Counted from the stretch's first letter, positions 31,375-42,636 are shown. The stretch is DNA of 64,000 nt from Timema cristinae (GCA_039000515.1 JBCFYV010002255.1:19743921-19807920); one strand, 5' to 3'. The notes: generated by a model not told the origin, from the sequence alone. Program-made: numbers and translations.

Positions 31375-31609
31375 TAAGAAAAATATAGAAAAAAAGATAA
31401 ATTAATATGAGTTCTTATAGAAAGCGTTTCAAAGTTTTATTTTAACATTTGATTGAATAAGGTTAATTTGATACGGATTATATAAACTTGTAATGTACAA
31501 ACGTTTAATAACATAATTATGTATATAATATGAGGTTGATCACTCGGTTTTCTTTCCTTGATATAGGCCAATTTTCAGAGGCAGAGCCTTCCTTATCAGA
31601 CAGCCAAGA

Positions 31610-31800
31610 ACTTTACTAAATATGCTTTTATGTATTCATAAGTCCTCATGTTATTTGCAGCTGTCATTTTTAAAATTTATTATCAATACCTACAATATAA
31701 TATAACGCTTATAATATAGTAAAATGTTATCAATGTTAACCGAAAAAAGGTTTGTGTTTTCTAAAAGCCTTATTCTATGAAAATTGGACTGTAAATTGAG
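31610..31800 (+). repeat. Dispersed repeat R, copy 4
   Basis: TATTCATAAGTCCTCATGTT, GCAGCTGTCATTTTT, AAATGTTATCAATGTTAACC and GAAAATTGGACTGTAAATTG follow the R order. Confidence 0.68.
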
Positions 31801-31905
31801 TGACGCAGGCAGTGTTATTGGTACCTTACAGACTTTGACCAATGATATAAACGACTTTACTTGGTTCAAATCCCAGCCAGGTGCACAGGACAGTAGTTTT
31901 CCCAT
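31801..31905 (+). mobile_element. Degenerate tRNA-like SINE head
   Basis: B box TGGTTCAAATCCCAGCC followed by AGGTGCACAGGACAG resembles the SINE-C head and body junction. The A-box side is weak. Frames on both strands here are by-products. Confidence 0.4.
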
Positions 31906-33451
31906 AGGTGATTTTTCTAAGTATGCCCCCCCTCAACCCCTTTCCAGTTTCCAGAAGGGGATTGAGGACACTGGAAAGTAAATAGAGAGCGGAGGCAGGT
32001 AGGAAAGAAATTTTGGCATACAGAGCCGTCATGGTATGTTTAAAATATTGATGGAAACAGTCACGTGACATCGAGTGAGAAACATAGATTTGTAAAAAAG
32101 TCTGTAACAAAACACATATGTTAAAATTGCTTTAGAACCAAAAGCTTGAATGTTTATAGCTTGAAATGATACTGTTTTGAAACCCTCTCATATATTAAAA
32201 ACGTCATGGAAGAAGTGAATTTTTATTTAAAGTAGTGTATGTAAAATATCCTTTTAATACGTCATCCATGGAGAGTCATGCGCTTTTCAGAAGTAATTTC
32301 AATATATTGCACCATACAGCTTTTTTGTCTTTAAAAGATCAACTCCGTTGTATTTAGCCAAATCTTGTGACACGCTGGCTCCCTACACCCAATAGGAAGC
32401 CAGCCTTCACAGCATCAGGTCGCCAGGAGTTTTTCCACTGTACGCGTATCACACGACACTAAGCTCGTACTTGAAATCCAGTACATAGGCCTAAAAAACA
32501 ACATTTGTGTATCAAGGATACTGTACTTGGACACCCATGGGCTTAGGGGTCTCTGACCACATCGTAAATAAATAAATAAATAATACAAATCTGGGAGATA
32601 CTAAACGTTAGTGTCATCACGAATGTATATTACCTAACCTCCGAATGTATTATTTTTAGCATCCCACGACCATTATTTCATCTTCCCAGCCAGTCCCATG
32701 TCCATATTCTTTTCCTACGCTCCCGCTCATTATTTTCAATATCATCATTAATAATTAATGCAGCTTCTGCACCCACAATTAAATTCTGATGTTTCATAAA
32801 TGTTTGCACTAGAACCTAGTACCAAACTAGAAGCGTGTTAATACTCTAGTCCCGTTTGTATTATATTAGCTAGTATACATATATCTAGGCGCTAGCTAGC
32901 ACACTTGATTTCTAGTACAAGCAAGTGTCGTGTGATGATAGTAGCTTTAGTTAGTTTTGACACTGGTGACAAGGGGTCCAAGAAGCAAGTGGTAGGTCAT
33001 ATAAAAGCTGCTTGTGAGTATGAATATACAGAGTAATATAACATTATACGGTACACGGAACACGTAAAATGTAATATAGTATAAAAACAGTCTGTAAATT
33101 AAGAAAAACAGTATTATTCATATCAAAACTTCAGCACCAAAGGTGCAATCATTTTAATAAATCGTGTGCAAATTTAAAGGTCTTACTTAATTCATAAGTG
33201 TAATAATCATATATAATCAGATCACATAACCATGTGATGAGTGCGTGGTAACGTATGTATGCGTAATCATCATAAAATCCGGTATCGTCCACATCCGCAT
33301 CATCATTAATACATAAAATACCATATCTCCACAATTGGAGCCATATTGCGGGTCGATAGCTCAATATATAATCGTATCATGTTAATTGGCGCCCATTGAG
33401 GAACATCGGCATTTTAAAAAATAAATGCACATATAATAAAACTAAATTAAA
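31906..33451. other. Mostly unique DNA with a probable retroposon 3' end
   Basis: At 32340-32585 a moderately GC-rich stretch ends CCCATGGGCTTAGGGGTCTC...AAATAAATAAATAAATAA, the shape of a retroposon 3' end. A CACGTGAC motif near 32060 parallels 3299. The rest shows no gene. Confidence 0.4.
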
Positions 33452-33700
33452 CTCGTATGGACAGAGTCAGTAATGAATGGGCGTTTAAGGAATACGGTTT
33501 GAAATGGAATACAATAGGTAAATGCGAAAGAAGTGTCACGTTGATTTGGGCATGTTGAGATAATGAGTTTGAATCGAGTGACGGATCAAATATATGAAGG
33601 TAGAGTGTGTGGGGGTAGGAAGGAAAGGGAAGGTCATGTAAGACGTGGATAAATGACGTAGATGAATGTTCAGGACTATTAGTTGAGCCTGGCAAAGGGA
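33452..33700 (+). pseudogene. LINE ORF2 C-terminal fragment, family 1
   Basis: The first frame reads MDRVSNEWAFKEYGLK then GKCERSV. After a frameshift comes HVEIMSLNRVTDQIYEGRV, then back to RSCKTWINDV. This is the cysteine/tryptophan-rich region after the reverse transcriptase in common insect non-LTR elements. Two frameshifts and several stops make it dead. The fragment at 56531-56927 is homologous. MITE copy 2 begins 11 bp later. Confidence 0.7.
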
Positions 33701-33710
33701 CAGATATCTA

Positions 33711-33945
33711 TAGTAGCCCCATGACTTCTTTGGTTCTTACTGACAGATCACAGCTGACAGATGACGGCTTTGAATAGCTACCAGACCAAATTATGTATCT
33801 CTACGCCGAACCATATGATCTGCAAAAACATGTGTTTAACAGCTGTCACTTCTGACGGCCAAAATTTAGGTATATACCTAAATATTGACTGTGAGAAGTC
33901 AGCTGTGAGCTGTCAGTCAGCACCAAAGAAGCCATTGGGCTACTG
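33711..33945. mobile_element. MITE 'M', copy 2 (235 bp)
   Basis: Ends TAGTAGCCCCATGACTTC and GAAGCCATTGGGCTACTG, with TA at 33709-33710 and 33946-33947. Same orientation as copy 1, with the same internal ACATGTGTTTAACAGCTGTC segment. Confidence 0.88.
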
Positions 33946-33947
33946 TA

Positions 33948-34554
33948 CCTAAATATATCCCATCTACGATAGGAGCGGTGTTATCTGACAGCTAAGAAGA
34001 GTTAATATTTATCCATTCGCACAAACATATGGTCTGAAACACCATATGTTGAGCTATCGTTATTTTCAACAGTCAAAACTTTCCCAAGAAACAATTTGTT
34101 TTTAATTATGTTGTTCTTTTAACAGTTTTCACACTATTGAAACACGGACTTGTGAAAATAACCATATGCGTGTTTCTTTTTTGTTTTTTTTGTTAAGAGG
34201 CGTCTGTGGATCACTCAAAAATGCTTTTCAAACGAGAACTTCCAGTGGGATGCGTTCTCTTCATAAACTAAAATGGTGAACCATTTGAAATGAGGGCGAT
34301 TGATTACACCATACAAACCGTAATCGGTTGTGTTCATGTGCTGTTTAAAAAATTAAAACGTTTTATTTTGAAACTTGTATTTTGTATGTCTTTCTTTGAA
34401 TTAAATATATTTTTAAATTATTTATTTTGATGGTCAGTTATAAAAAGATACAAGAGTGAATTTAATACTTTTAATTTATTATTTCATGTACTATAAAATA
34501 TATTGTTGCCACAACCACGAAAACATAAACATAATAGTTTTATTAATGACTTGT
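33948..34554. other. AT-rich DNA
   Basis: No supported feature. Near 34020-34055 CATATGGTCTGAAACACCAT and its near complement form a small imperfect palindrome. Confidence 0.4.
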
Positions 34555-34868
34555 TGGTGACCTGGTGATCTAGTCATAAGGTGTCAAGACATCTGTGCTG
34601 GAGTCCGGGGTTCAATCCTTGGTCCCGGCATAGATTTATCTGATTGCCAAACCCTTCCTTCACCTCTGACACAGACGTGTATTAATCACAACTTGTGAAT
34701 GTGTGGATTCGCCAGGCGTCCCCCATGGTTCGGATTCCACGTTAAACTGTGTGTCTTCTATTTCATATCACAATAACCCTACGATTACACATTAGCGTGT
34801 GTTTGTACAACCCGAACGGGTAGTGAGACGCGGTGCTATAATAATAATAATAATAATAAATAATAAAT
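34555..34868 (+). mobile_element. SINE-B, long subfamily
   Basis: Head GGTGACCTGGTGATCTAG, B box GGGGTTCAATCC, body with GTGTATTAATCACAAC, the shared tail and an expanded TAA tract. More substitutions than most B copies. No sure duplication. Confidence 0.88.
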
Positions 34869-35440
34869 AATAGAATAAATTTGGTCCTTTCAATAAGTTA
34901 CGAAAATGCCAACTGTACGGTAATATATATTAGAATCGTTTGATAAGAAAATAATTATTATTTCCGAAGATGTTGGCACTAGCTACTTCCAGCCATGTTT
35001 GCAGTAAAGGAACCTTCTGATAGCTGTCACCTATATAGTTTCCCACCTTAGATGGGGTATTTCTACATATCCTGGTACAAAACAAAACACTATGTACAAG
35101 GGAGGGGCAGAGAGGTCGTCACGCCTCATAGTCGCCACTGTACCAGAACTACCTCTCCCTCCCTCAAACCCTCTAAACTTGCCCTCTAGGTAGGACAGTT
35201 CCGGTGTCACGCAGAGGCCTTGTGCTTAAGGGAGCAGGATCTGACCAATAATACATTCAACGAGTCTTTTCTTTTAATACAATTGTTGGGTATTTTTTCT
35301 TGGCATTTTTTTAGGAGGATAGACATTCTTAATATCACATGAGATCCGTAGAAAGGTAATGGTTATTTAACGACGTTGCTTACTTAGTGGATCAAATGTT
35401 ATTTTACAAAGCGTGTTGAATATTAACTCTAAACACTTAG
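34869..35440. other. Unique DNA with a GC-richer middle
   Basis: 35030-35240 is GC-richer, with CTCCCTCCCTCAAACCCTC. No frame or repeat recognised. Confidence 0.35.
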
Positions 35441-35845
35441 GGTGTGAATGTACGGAACGCGATAAAAAAAAAGCACTACTTTTTTTCAGTTTTTACAGCA
35501 AAAAAAAATATTTTTTTACGATGATAAATAAACTATAGCTCCAATACAAACATAAAGTTTAATTTTCTTCACATGTTGATATCAACAATTCTTGAATTTC
35601 TGTCGAGGATGTACTATAATTTAATGGCAATTATTTCTCTTCATTTAAAAAGTTTTTCTTCTAATGCCGCTGTGTTCATCACACATATTCAACAACTGTT
35701 GATAACACCATGTGAACAAAATTAAACTCTATGTTTCTACTGGAGCAATATTATATTTATTTTGGCAAGACAAAAATGTTTTGCTATAAAAAAAAAAAAA
35801 AAAAAAAAACACTGCCTATTAACTCGCGTTCCTTACATCTAAATG
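35441..35845. mobile_element. Palindromic element 'P', copy 2
   Basis: The left end GGAACGCGATAAAAAAAAAG and the complement of the right end GGAACGCGAGTTAATAGGC pair. The arms continue with CAGTTTTTACAGCAAAA, ATAAAGTTTAATTTTCTTCA and ATCAACAATTCTTGAATTTC on the left and their complements on the right. Arms are about 150 bp, with a poly-A run at 35790-35809. Confidence 0.78.
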
Positions 35846-35992
35846 GTAAACAAATAACACCACAGTTTTATTTCGCTTGTATATAACCGATTACGATACA
35901 ATTTGTCAAACCTGACGGCTGTTGATCACATAAATTACGATCTAGTACATTATTCACGGTCAAATTCTACCATAACATGTTCTTAGTATGTA

Positions 35993-36226
35993 CAGTAGCC
36001 CCATGACTTCTTTGGTGCTGACTGAAAGCTCATAGCTACTTCTGACAGTCAACATTTAGGTATAATACCTAAATGTTGACTGTCAGAAGTGACAGATGCT
36101 AAACACATGTCTTTGCAGATCATATGGTTCGGCGTAGGTATACATAATTTGGTCTGGTAACTTCCAAAGCTTTTAACTGTCAGTTAAGAGCTGTCAGTCA
36201 GCACTAAAGAAGCCATGGGTCTACTG
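35993..36226. mobile_element. MITE 'M', copy 3 (234 bp), opposite orientation
   Basis: Ends CAGTAGCCCCATGACTTC and GAAGCCATGGGTCTACTG with TA at 35991-35992 and 36227-36228. The internal segment GCAGATCATATGGTTCGGCG is the complement of that in copies 1 and 2. Confidence 0.88.
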
Positions 36227-36493
36227 TACATAATGTCTGAACAATGTTCGCCCTAACTGGTGAGGTTACATCATGTGTCGGTTAGCACACGGCTCGGCAA
36301 CACATTCAGGCGGGTGCTCTATTTCCTGCCAAACCTTGCCAGCTTAATAAACTTGAAGCAAGAGAACAAAATAAACCCGGTCTTATCGAAATCATTATAA
36401 GCTTCCTTAAATGACGGAAATATTTTATTTATTAGCCTGCCTGTAAAACCATAGTATTGGAAACTTGGATGACAACTATACAAATACTACATA

Positions 36494-36876
36494 CAGGGTG
36501 TCCCAAATAAAATCGGCCCAAAACGCACAGTTTAAAGTCTTTGTTCGAAATGAAATGTGCGCCACCAGCTGCTATGCATAGCCTCTTTTTTTTTTTTAAC
36601 ACCGCGTCTGATTACCTGCTCAGATATACACGGAAACCATTCAGAAAAAACCACCCTCAGTAAAAACGATTGGGATTCGAAAACCGATATTCCTGTCATC
36701 GGCAGTCTAGTCTATTGCAAGAGTCACGACTTCATAGGCCATGCGGCCACCGAAGCAAGTGTTTCAATAAATAAACAAGTCGGCGAGAGGAATTATTCCT
36801 AGCGGCATGGCACACATATCAAACAAAGACTTTGAAACACTGTGCGTTAGTGGAAGGTTTTATTTGGTCAGCCCTG
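36494..36876. mobile_element. Foldback element with ~85-bp arms hosting a SINE-C
   Basis: The left arm starts CAGGGTGTCCCAAATAAAAT and includes AACGCACAGTTTAAAGTCTT. The complement of the right arm starts CAGGGCTGACCAAATAAAAC and includes AAAGTCTTTGTTTGATATG. The TA next to each end is suggestive but not exact. A SINE-C occupies the middle. Confidence 0.65.
36598..36763 (-). mobile_element. SINE-C with internal deletion
   Basis: The complement has head CTTCGGTGGCCGCATGGCCT, B box TTTTCGAATCCC and a body start, then jumps to the tail end (ACCGCGTCTGATTACC). It lacks about 70 bp of body. Confidence 0.8.
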
Positions 36877-37409
36877 TGTAAAACATAGAGATTATAAAAT
36901 ATAAACGGATTCGAAATATTTAAATTGCAATTGAGCAAGAGATAGCTTTTTATTAATGTGTTTCTTTCGAGACAGGCTATGATCAATAAATAGCGAAAGG
37001 CTCTTACTTCCTTAAACCTAATGGGCCGACGATTACTAAACACTAATCGCACTGACGGTCACATGTTAAGTCTATACCCAATTTTAGGTGGTGTATACCA
37101 TTGGGCATATCCTCGGTATGTAATGAGATCATCTCGGGAAAAAATAAACTGTTCTCACAATATTCTACTGACACTCGAGTTTTCAGACTGTAAAGTTATT
37201 ATGACTCGTGTTTAAAATCTCGCAATTCGTGTCAAGTCATCCATGATCGTGCTCTAAAGCTACAAATTCCGAACTTCCGGTGGGGTTGATTGCCAGCTGT
37301 ATTGTACTTGACATGTTTATGAACATACACTTCAGCCATTTTAAACAAGAGATGGACGAAACATGTTAGAAGATAAAGGTGTTGTCACCACCTTTGATAA
37401 AGTGTGTGT

Positions 37410-37449
<40 letters not shown>

Positions 37450-37844
37450 GTGTGTGTGTGAGAGAGAGAGATAGAAAGAGAGAAATAGTGCATGCATGTC
37501 TGTGCTAGCTAAAATTGACTCCAATCATGTCAAAAATATTTAGAAGTGGACTATGAAACGTTTAAGATTTGATTAGCAATACTGTTTTATTAATTAAAAG
37601 GAAAAAATAATATTTTCTATAGTCTAAGGGCGGAGTTTTTGTCTTTGAATTGGACAGTTACATTTTCAACCGTTTCCATGGGTAAAAGTGAAACTTTTTC
37701 AAATTTCATATTTTTTCTTTTATAAAAATCACTGTATCATATTCAAAAATGAGTGTGACAATGTAGTATCGCACTGCGACAATGGCTAAACATTACTTCT
37801 TCTATGTCACATAGTAATATCTCATAAATTGCTTGTTATTATAT
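36877..37844. other. Unique DNA with (AT)n microsatellite
   Basis: An AT tract at 37412-37446 is followed by TG and AG runs to about 37485. No gene recognised. Short frames at 36819-37215 show no motif. Confidence 0.45.
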
Positions 37845-37924
37845 GGTAGCGTGGCCGAGCGGTCTAAGGCGCTGGTTTAAGGCATCAGTCCGAAAGGGCG
37901 TGGGTTCGAATCCCACCGCTATCA
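37845..37924 (+). tRNA. tRNA-Leu (anticodon AAG)
   Basis: Acceptor GGTAGCG pairs with CGCTATC (one G-T pair), with A as the discriminator base at 37924. The D arm with A box GTGGCCGAGCGGTCTAAGG is intact. Anticodon stem CTGGT/ATCAG encloses loop TTAAGGC, giving anticodon AAG at 37879-37881, which decodes CTT/CTC leucine codons. A long variable arm (class II) fits leucine. The T arm GTGGGTTCGAATCCCAC is perfect. There is no intron. TTTT follows at 37926. All paired positions are kept, unlike the SINE heads, so I consider it functional. It is transcribed by Pol III from internal boxes. Confidence 0.96.
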
Positions 37925-37925
37925 A

Positions 37926-37929
37926 TTTT
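37926..37929 (+). terminator. Pol III terminator of tRNA-Leu
   Basis: TTTT one base after the discriminator base, the usual Pol III stop signal. Confidence 0.75.
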
Positions 37930-38375
37930 ATCTCAGCTTTCTTGATTAAGTGTATATATTGAGTAAATCTTAAAGTGTTGAGCTCTGTCCTAGCTATTTC
38001 TAGTTGGATACTCCTTTTATCTTTTCTTTATTACGAATTACATTATGTCCCTATCTTATAATAAACGTCATAGTGAAAACCTGAAAGGTAGCCTTATTAA
38101 CTTACAGGATCTACGTAGTGAGCTTGTTGTCATAGATCACATGATTAGTGCTTTTAGTATTTCTAACCAATAAGTATAGAAAGTTGAAGCTTGACAATTG
38201 TAGCTAGAGACAATTGTAAATATACACGTAGATATTTGTTTATTACTTTTAATATATTGTGAGCCTTACACCTTAAACCACATGATCAGTGGTTTCGACC
38301 CCCTAAATTCAAAAACCAGCTTTTGAACAAACAATCTGATCGAAAAGAAGACAAGTCGTCCTTCCCGATTACAAT
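37930..38375. other. Downstream flank of tRNA-Leu
   Basis: AT-rich sequence without recognised features. Confidence 0.4.
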
Positions 38376-38795
38376 GGTGTGGTCAGGCACGTATACAGTG
38401 GGCAGGGGGCTTCAACCACCTCCCCCGAAATCCAAACATAAGTTTAAAATTATTAGAAAAAACTAACAAATTATAAAATTATCTTGAGTCAAAATTGATG
38501 GTTACATTCGGTGTTAACTACATTTTTAGTTCCAAGAGTGTAAATTTATTTCATTATTACTTAAAAAAATATATCAATTATTAGTGAATGCAGGAATGAG
38601 TTTACTTCAATATATTTTTGTACAAAATTTTGATATGTTTTTCTCTCCGTGCAGGTCAGATTTGTCCCCCATCTCCTCCTCCCCCCGCTGTTTAATCTTG
38701 AGATGACCGTAGTCGTCGAACAATATTTGAAGAATTAGCCCCTACCCCCCCCCCCCCCCCGCCCCGAAAGAAAATTCTGGATACTTGCCTAGCTA
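38376..38795. mobile_element. Possible MITE with CAGGCACGTATACAG-type ends
   Basis: The left end TCAGGCACGTATACAG and the complement of the right end CTAGGCAAGTATCCAG are similar. Just inside are GGCAGGGGGCTTCAACC and a C-rich block (poly-C at 38747-38761). The duplication is unclear, so boundaries and class are tentative. Confidence 0.4.
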
Positions 38796-39217
38796 TGGTC
38801 GCCATCAACTTGAAAGGAAATATTCACACCCTGCGGTATTCTTAAGGGATTGGCGAGTCTGAAAGTTAAACAAAACTTTAAAACACTTCTCAATTATATT
38901 AAAAGTGTTAGTGTGACCCTGTTAATCTATATTACTTTATTTCTCTGAAGAAAGCCGTTTCCAACTATTTACTTTGATCTCAAAGTTGTGATATTTTATT
39001 GGAAACGTAGACAATGAGCTAGTTTTTTTTTTCTAAATTGTTAAAATTAAAATGTATAATTTTAGATGATATAGGAACATAATGATACCTTTCACCTCCA
39101 TGTAACCTTAAATCACATTTTAAAATAGCAAATCATCTCTTAAATAACACGGGATTTCTAGACTCCGCAATGCACCTCAGTGATTCACTAGATAGTCCCC
39201 TAAATAGTATGCTCCCA
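38796..39217. other. AT-rich DNA
   Basis: No supported feature. Confidence 0.4.
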
Positions 39218-39228
39218 ATAACATTGAA

Positions 39229-39519
39229 GGTGACCTGGTGGTCTAGGGGGTAAGGTGTCGGACTTCTGTGCTGGGGTCCGGGGTTCAATCCTCGGTCCCG
39301 ACACAGATTAATCTGATTGCCAAACCCTTCCTTCACCTCTGACAAGACATCTTGTGAATGTGGGAATGCCAGGCCACCACCGTGGTTCGGATTCCACGTT
39401 AAACTGTAGGTCCTTCATTTCATCTCACAATCACCCTACCATTACACATTAGCGTAAGTGCGTATAACCCGAACGGGTAGTAAGACGCGGTGCTAATAAT
39501 AATTATAATAATAATAATA
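39229..39519 (+). mobile_element. SINE-B, deletion subfamily, near-perfect TSD
   Basis: Close to consensus from GGTGACCTGGTGGTCTAGGG to AGTAAGACGCGGTGCTAA and TAA repeats. ATAACATTGAA (39218-39228) and ATAAAATTGAA (39520-39530) differ at one base. Confidence 0.92.
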
Positions 39520-39639
39520 ATAAAATTGAATTATATTCATTTTTCGTTTACCTGTGTCTTACTTTATCTACGTCATTAGGAATTCTAAAGTTAATTGGCG
39601 TACTTACAAAAATACACCATCTAGCCATATTTTTTAGTA

Positions 39640-40320
39640 AGTTATATCCAGTCCACCTCATTACACACTATATTTTACAGGTCCATCCTCCTATCTTCGT
39701 CTAGGTCTTCCCAATGGTATCTTCCCATTGGGCTTATCAGTCTATACCCTGAACACGGTTCTAGATTATACTATTCACGCTGCATGCTCTTCCCACTGTA
39801 ATCCACGAGACTTGATTATCCCAACAATGTCTTGTGATGAATCCAGGGTATGTAACTCAACATTATTTAACCTTCTCTACACCGCAGTAGTATCATCCCC
39901 TTTTGGAACAAATATCTTCTAAGCACTTTGTTATCGAACACTCTAAATTTGTTTTTTTCGTGTAAGGTAAGATACCACGTTTCACAACAATAAAGAACAA
40001 CAGAAAAAATTATTGTTTTATTTAATTATTTTAAGATTTACATTCCTTGAAGGTAGGCGAGTTGTCGACGTTTTACTGACTAAGTAATAGCAAGCACTTC
40101 GCGGCTATATTTTTTTCCTAGTTTCCAATATACAGTAATATCACTAATTCTAGTTAAAATTGTTCCGAAATACTTTATATATTGTTCGAAGTCATCTCTA
40201 AATTATCGTCTTCAATCTGTGTTCCTTGCGTGATCATATACCTAGTATTCTCGGCGTTTCCTTCTAAGCCTAATCCCTTACAAGCCTCTAGTATAATTTT
40301 CTCATTTCTTAAAACACCTT
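39640..40320 (-). pseudogene. LINE reverse-transcriptase 3' fragment, family 2
   Basis: On the minus strand the order is LEACKGLGLEGNAENTRYM (end of the RT palm/thumb region), a degraded YFGT-like stretch, FRVFDNKVLRRYLF, then GRYHWEDLDEDRRMDL and CNEVDWI. These are landmarks of the C-terminal third of ORF2 in insect non-LTR retrotransposons. Numerous stops and frameshifts are present; the catalytic part is absent. Its last residues match the sequence amplified at 62405-62820. Confidence 0.72.
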
Positions 40321-40754
40321 CCTTACTAGTAGTATTACTTATGTCTACAAATGTTTAGTTTATAAAAGCATTACACATTATAGCCCTATCTCGAGTATTT
40401 ATATAAAACGTCCATTTTTTTAAAAACGAACGTCTCACTACAAATTGTTATTAGAATATATTTAATATTAAAGCCCCCAAAATAAACCACATGTTTTTTT
40501 CTTAAAAATCAAAAACAAATGAATAACCATATTTTGAAGTGTGCAAGTGACAGTTTTATAATTAATTTTTGGCGTAGAGCAAAAATAAAATAATAAATTT
40601 CAAGCCATAAAATCAAACATTTTAATATGTAATAAACAAAATTGCTTTGTTGTATTCAAATAAAGCATCAATATTTTTTTAAATTAAATTTAGTAGACTA
40701 TTACTTTTTAGTTTACACGTTTTAACGCAATAGCTATTTTATGTATTTACCCAC
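40321..40754. other. AT-rich DNA
   Basis: May include further worn LINE sequence upstream of the recognised fragment, but I see no readable residues. Confidence 0.35.
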
Positions 40755-41340
40755 GGGGTCAGGATGAGGAGGGTAATTTAGATGAGGTGCACCTCCATTA
40801 GAATCAACGTAGAAGGGGAAAACACATATGTGACACTGTCACCAGTGTACCCTGCCATAAACACTGGTGCACACAAGGATCAAAATATCAGTCATTTATC
40901 GTCTGGTTCTCCAGTGATGGGAAGGCTGGGGTTCAAATCTCATCTTGGAGGACTGAGGTATTTATTTTCCTAATAGATTTCCTGCTCGCCCTTTAGGCAA
41001 AGACCCGCCTCGGTGGCGTAGTTGTCTAACGCGCTTGTCGTGTTGAGCTCGACTGTTGAGGACGGGGAGATCGAAGTTCGAATCTCGGTCGGGTGAACTG
41101 GGGTGGCTTTTACTAAATGGTTTTCCACTCTCCCTATACGCAAATGTGGGTTCACTTCCTCTAATTAAACCTTCCCAATTCCTAATACATTAGCGTAATT
41201 AGTACTTAAAGCATATAACCCGAACGGTTAGTAAGACGTGGTGCTTAATATTAATTTAGGCAAATGGGGTACACCTCGTTTAAAATCTACCTTTCTTGTC
41301 CCTACTATAATAGTGTAAATAGATAGATAGCCTGATCGGA
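40755..41340 (+). mobile_element. SINE-C remnants interrupted by SINE-A
   Basis: A C head with B box GGGGTTCAAATCTC (about 40928) and body reaches CCCTTTAGGCAAA at 41001. It resumes at 41265 with TGGGGTACACCTCGTTTAAA. Joining them across one TTTAGGCAAA gives a continuous body. A worn minus-strand C piece precedes the head at 40755-40850. Confidence 0.72.
41002..41254 (+). mobile_element. SINE-A inserted in SINE-C, 10-bp TSD
   Basis: Near-consensus head (ACCCGCCTCGGTGGCGTAG at about 41003), B box AGTTCGAATCTC, body and tail. TTTAGGCAAA is repeated at 40992-41001 and 41255-41264. Confidence 0.93.
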
Positions 41341-41644
41341 TTTTCTTTTAGATGTTCTTCATTTTTAGTTAATTTATTTATAGAATATTTACAGCAACAA
41401 AATTATAGTCCAGCCTCTTTAAAAAGTCTACCTTATTTTAAGGATGTTTCAATGAGCTTTGAGTCTTATTATTAACATGTTATTTTTTTTTGGTTAGGAA
41501 ACATTTTTACAGTTTTGGTTCATACCCTTTTGCTCTGAATTAAAAAAGTATAACTAGAGTTTATTGTATGTATGTGTATGAAAGGAGTCATTCATAAAAT
41601 AAATTAAAAATTGAATTATCTAATAAGAAACGCTAATAATTTAA

Positions 41645-42005
41645 GGTTGGGATGTAAGGGACTCGAGAAAAGGTAAGTGTTTTTGAATGTTTTTTTATAT
41701 ATTAAAAAAACATTCTTTGGACAAAATAAATAAAATACTGCTCCAGTATAAATGAGAGAGTTTAATTTTCCCCGCGTGTTGATACCAACATTTGTTGAAA
41801 AACAAACTGTTTAAATAAAGAGAAAAAGTTGTCATTAAATTCCAGTACACCCTTGACAGATATTCAAGAACTATTAAGGTCACCATGAGGAGAAAACTAA
41901 ACTCTATAGTTTGTACTGTCGCAAATATTTGACTAATTTTAACCAAAAAATGTTTAGCTACAATAACCGCAAAAATACTACCTTTTGTCATGTCCCATAA
42001 ACCTC
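41645..42005. mobile_element. Palindromic element 'P', copy 3
   Basis: The left part contains GAGAAAAGGTAAGTGTTTTT, TACTGCTCCAGTATAAATGA and TTGATACCAACATTTGTTG. The complement of the right part contains GACAAAAGGTAGTATTTTTG and matching inner segments. Arms are about 150 bp. Confidence 0.75.
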
Positions 42006-42636
42006 CCTTCCCCCTTAAGAGTTCACATTTTAATTGTTATAAAAACATATTTAGCTTATTTATTGAAGTATTTTTTAGCTTTTTCTTATACATCATAGCT
42101 TCAATATATATGAAATTATTTTTAGAATAGCAATTAAGATATTAGAATAGGCCCTGATTTTGTGGCTTACATGAAAATCTTATTCAAGGGGAAAAAAATC
42201 AACTTTGTATTAAAAATAGTGTTACTAATTAGTGATAAATCAAATATTTAACCAAAATATAAAAGATAATATGTAATTTTAGATATATTATTATATACTG
42301 TATTATTATACATTTATTATACCTTTTATACACCTGTAGGTGATTTAATTCATACACATCGCGTTTGGTACTTAGGGCTTTTGATTTAATGTAATATGCT
42401 ATCTTCCCCCTTTCTTTATATCTTCTTTCCATCAACCCTCTGAGCAGTTAACTCACACCCTCATATCCTGCAATCCTCCCTCCACCCACACTAACCCTTT
42501 AAAAAATACACCCTACAGTGGTGGCGGTGGTACCTTGTATTGATCGATGCGAACTAATCCCTCTTACCCCTGTTTTTACTGTTACCCTAAAAAAAACATG
42601 TATGTGGGTGAAGTTACAAGTCTACAATCTACCCTC
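42006..42636. other. AT-rich DNA
   Basis: A small palindromic AT stretch lies near 42285-42315. The 68-codon frame is low complexity. Nothing supported. Confidence 0.4.
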
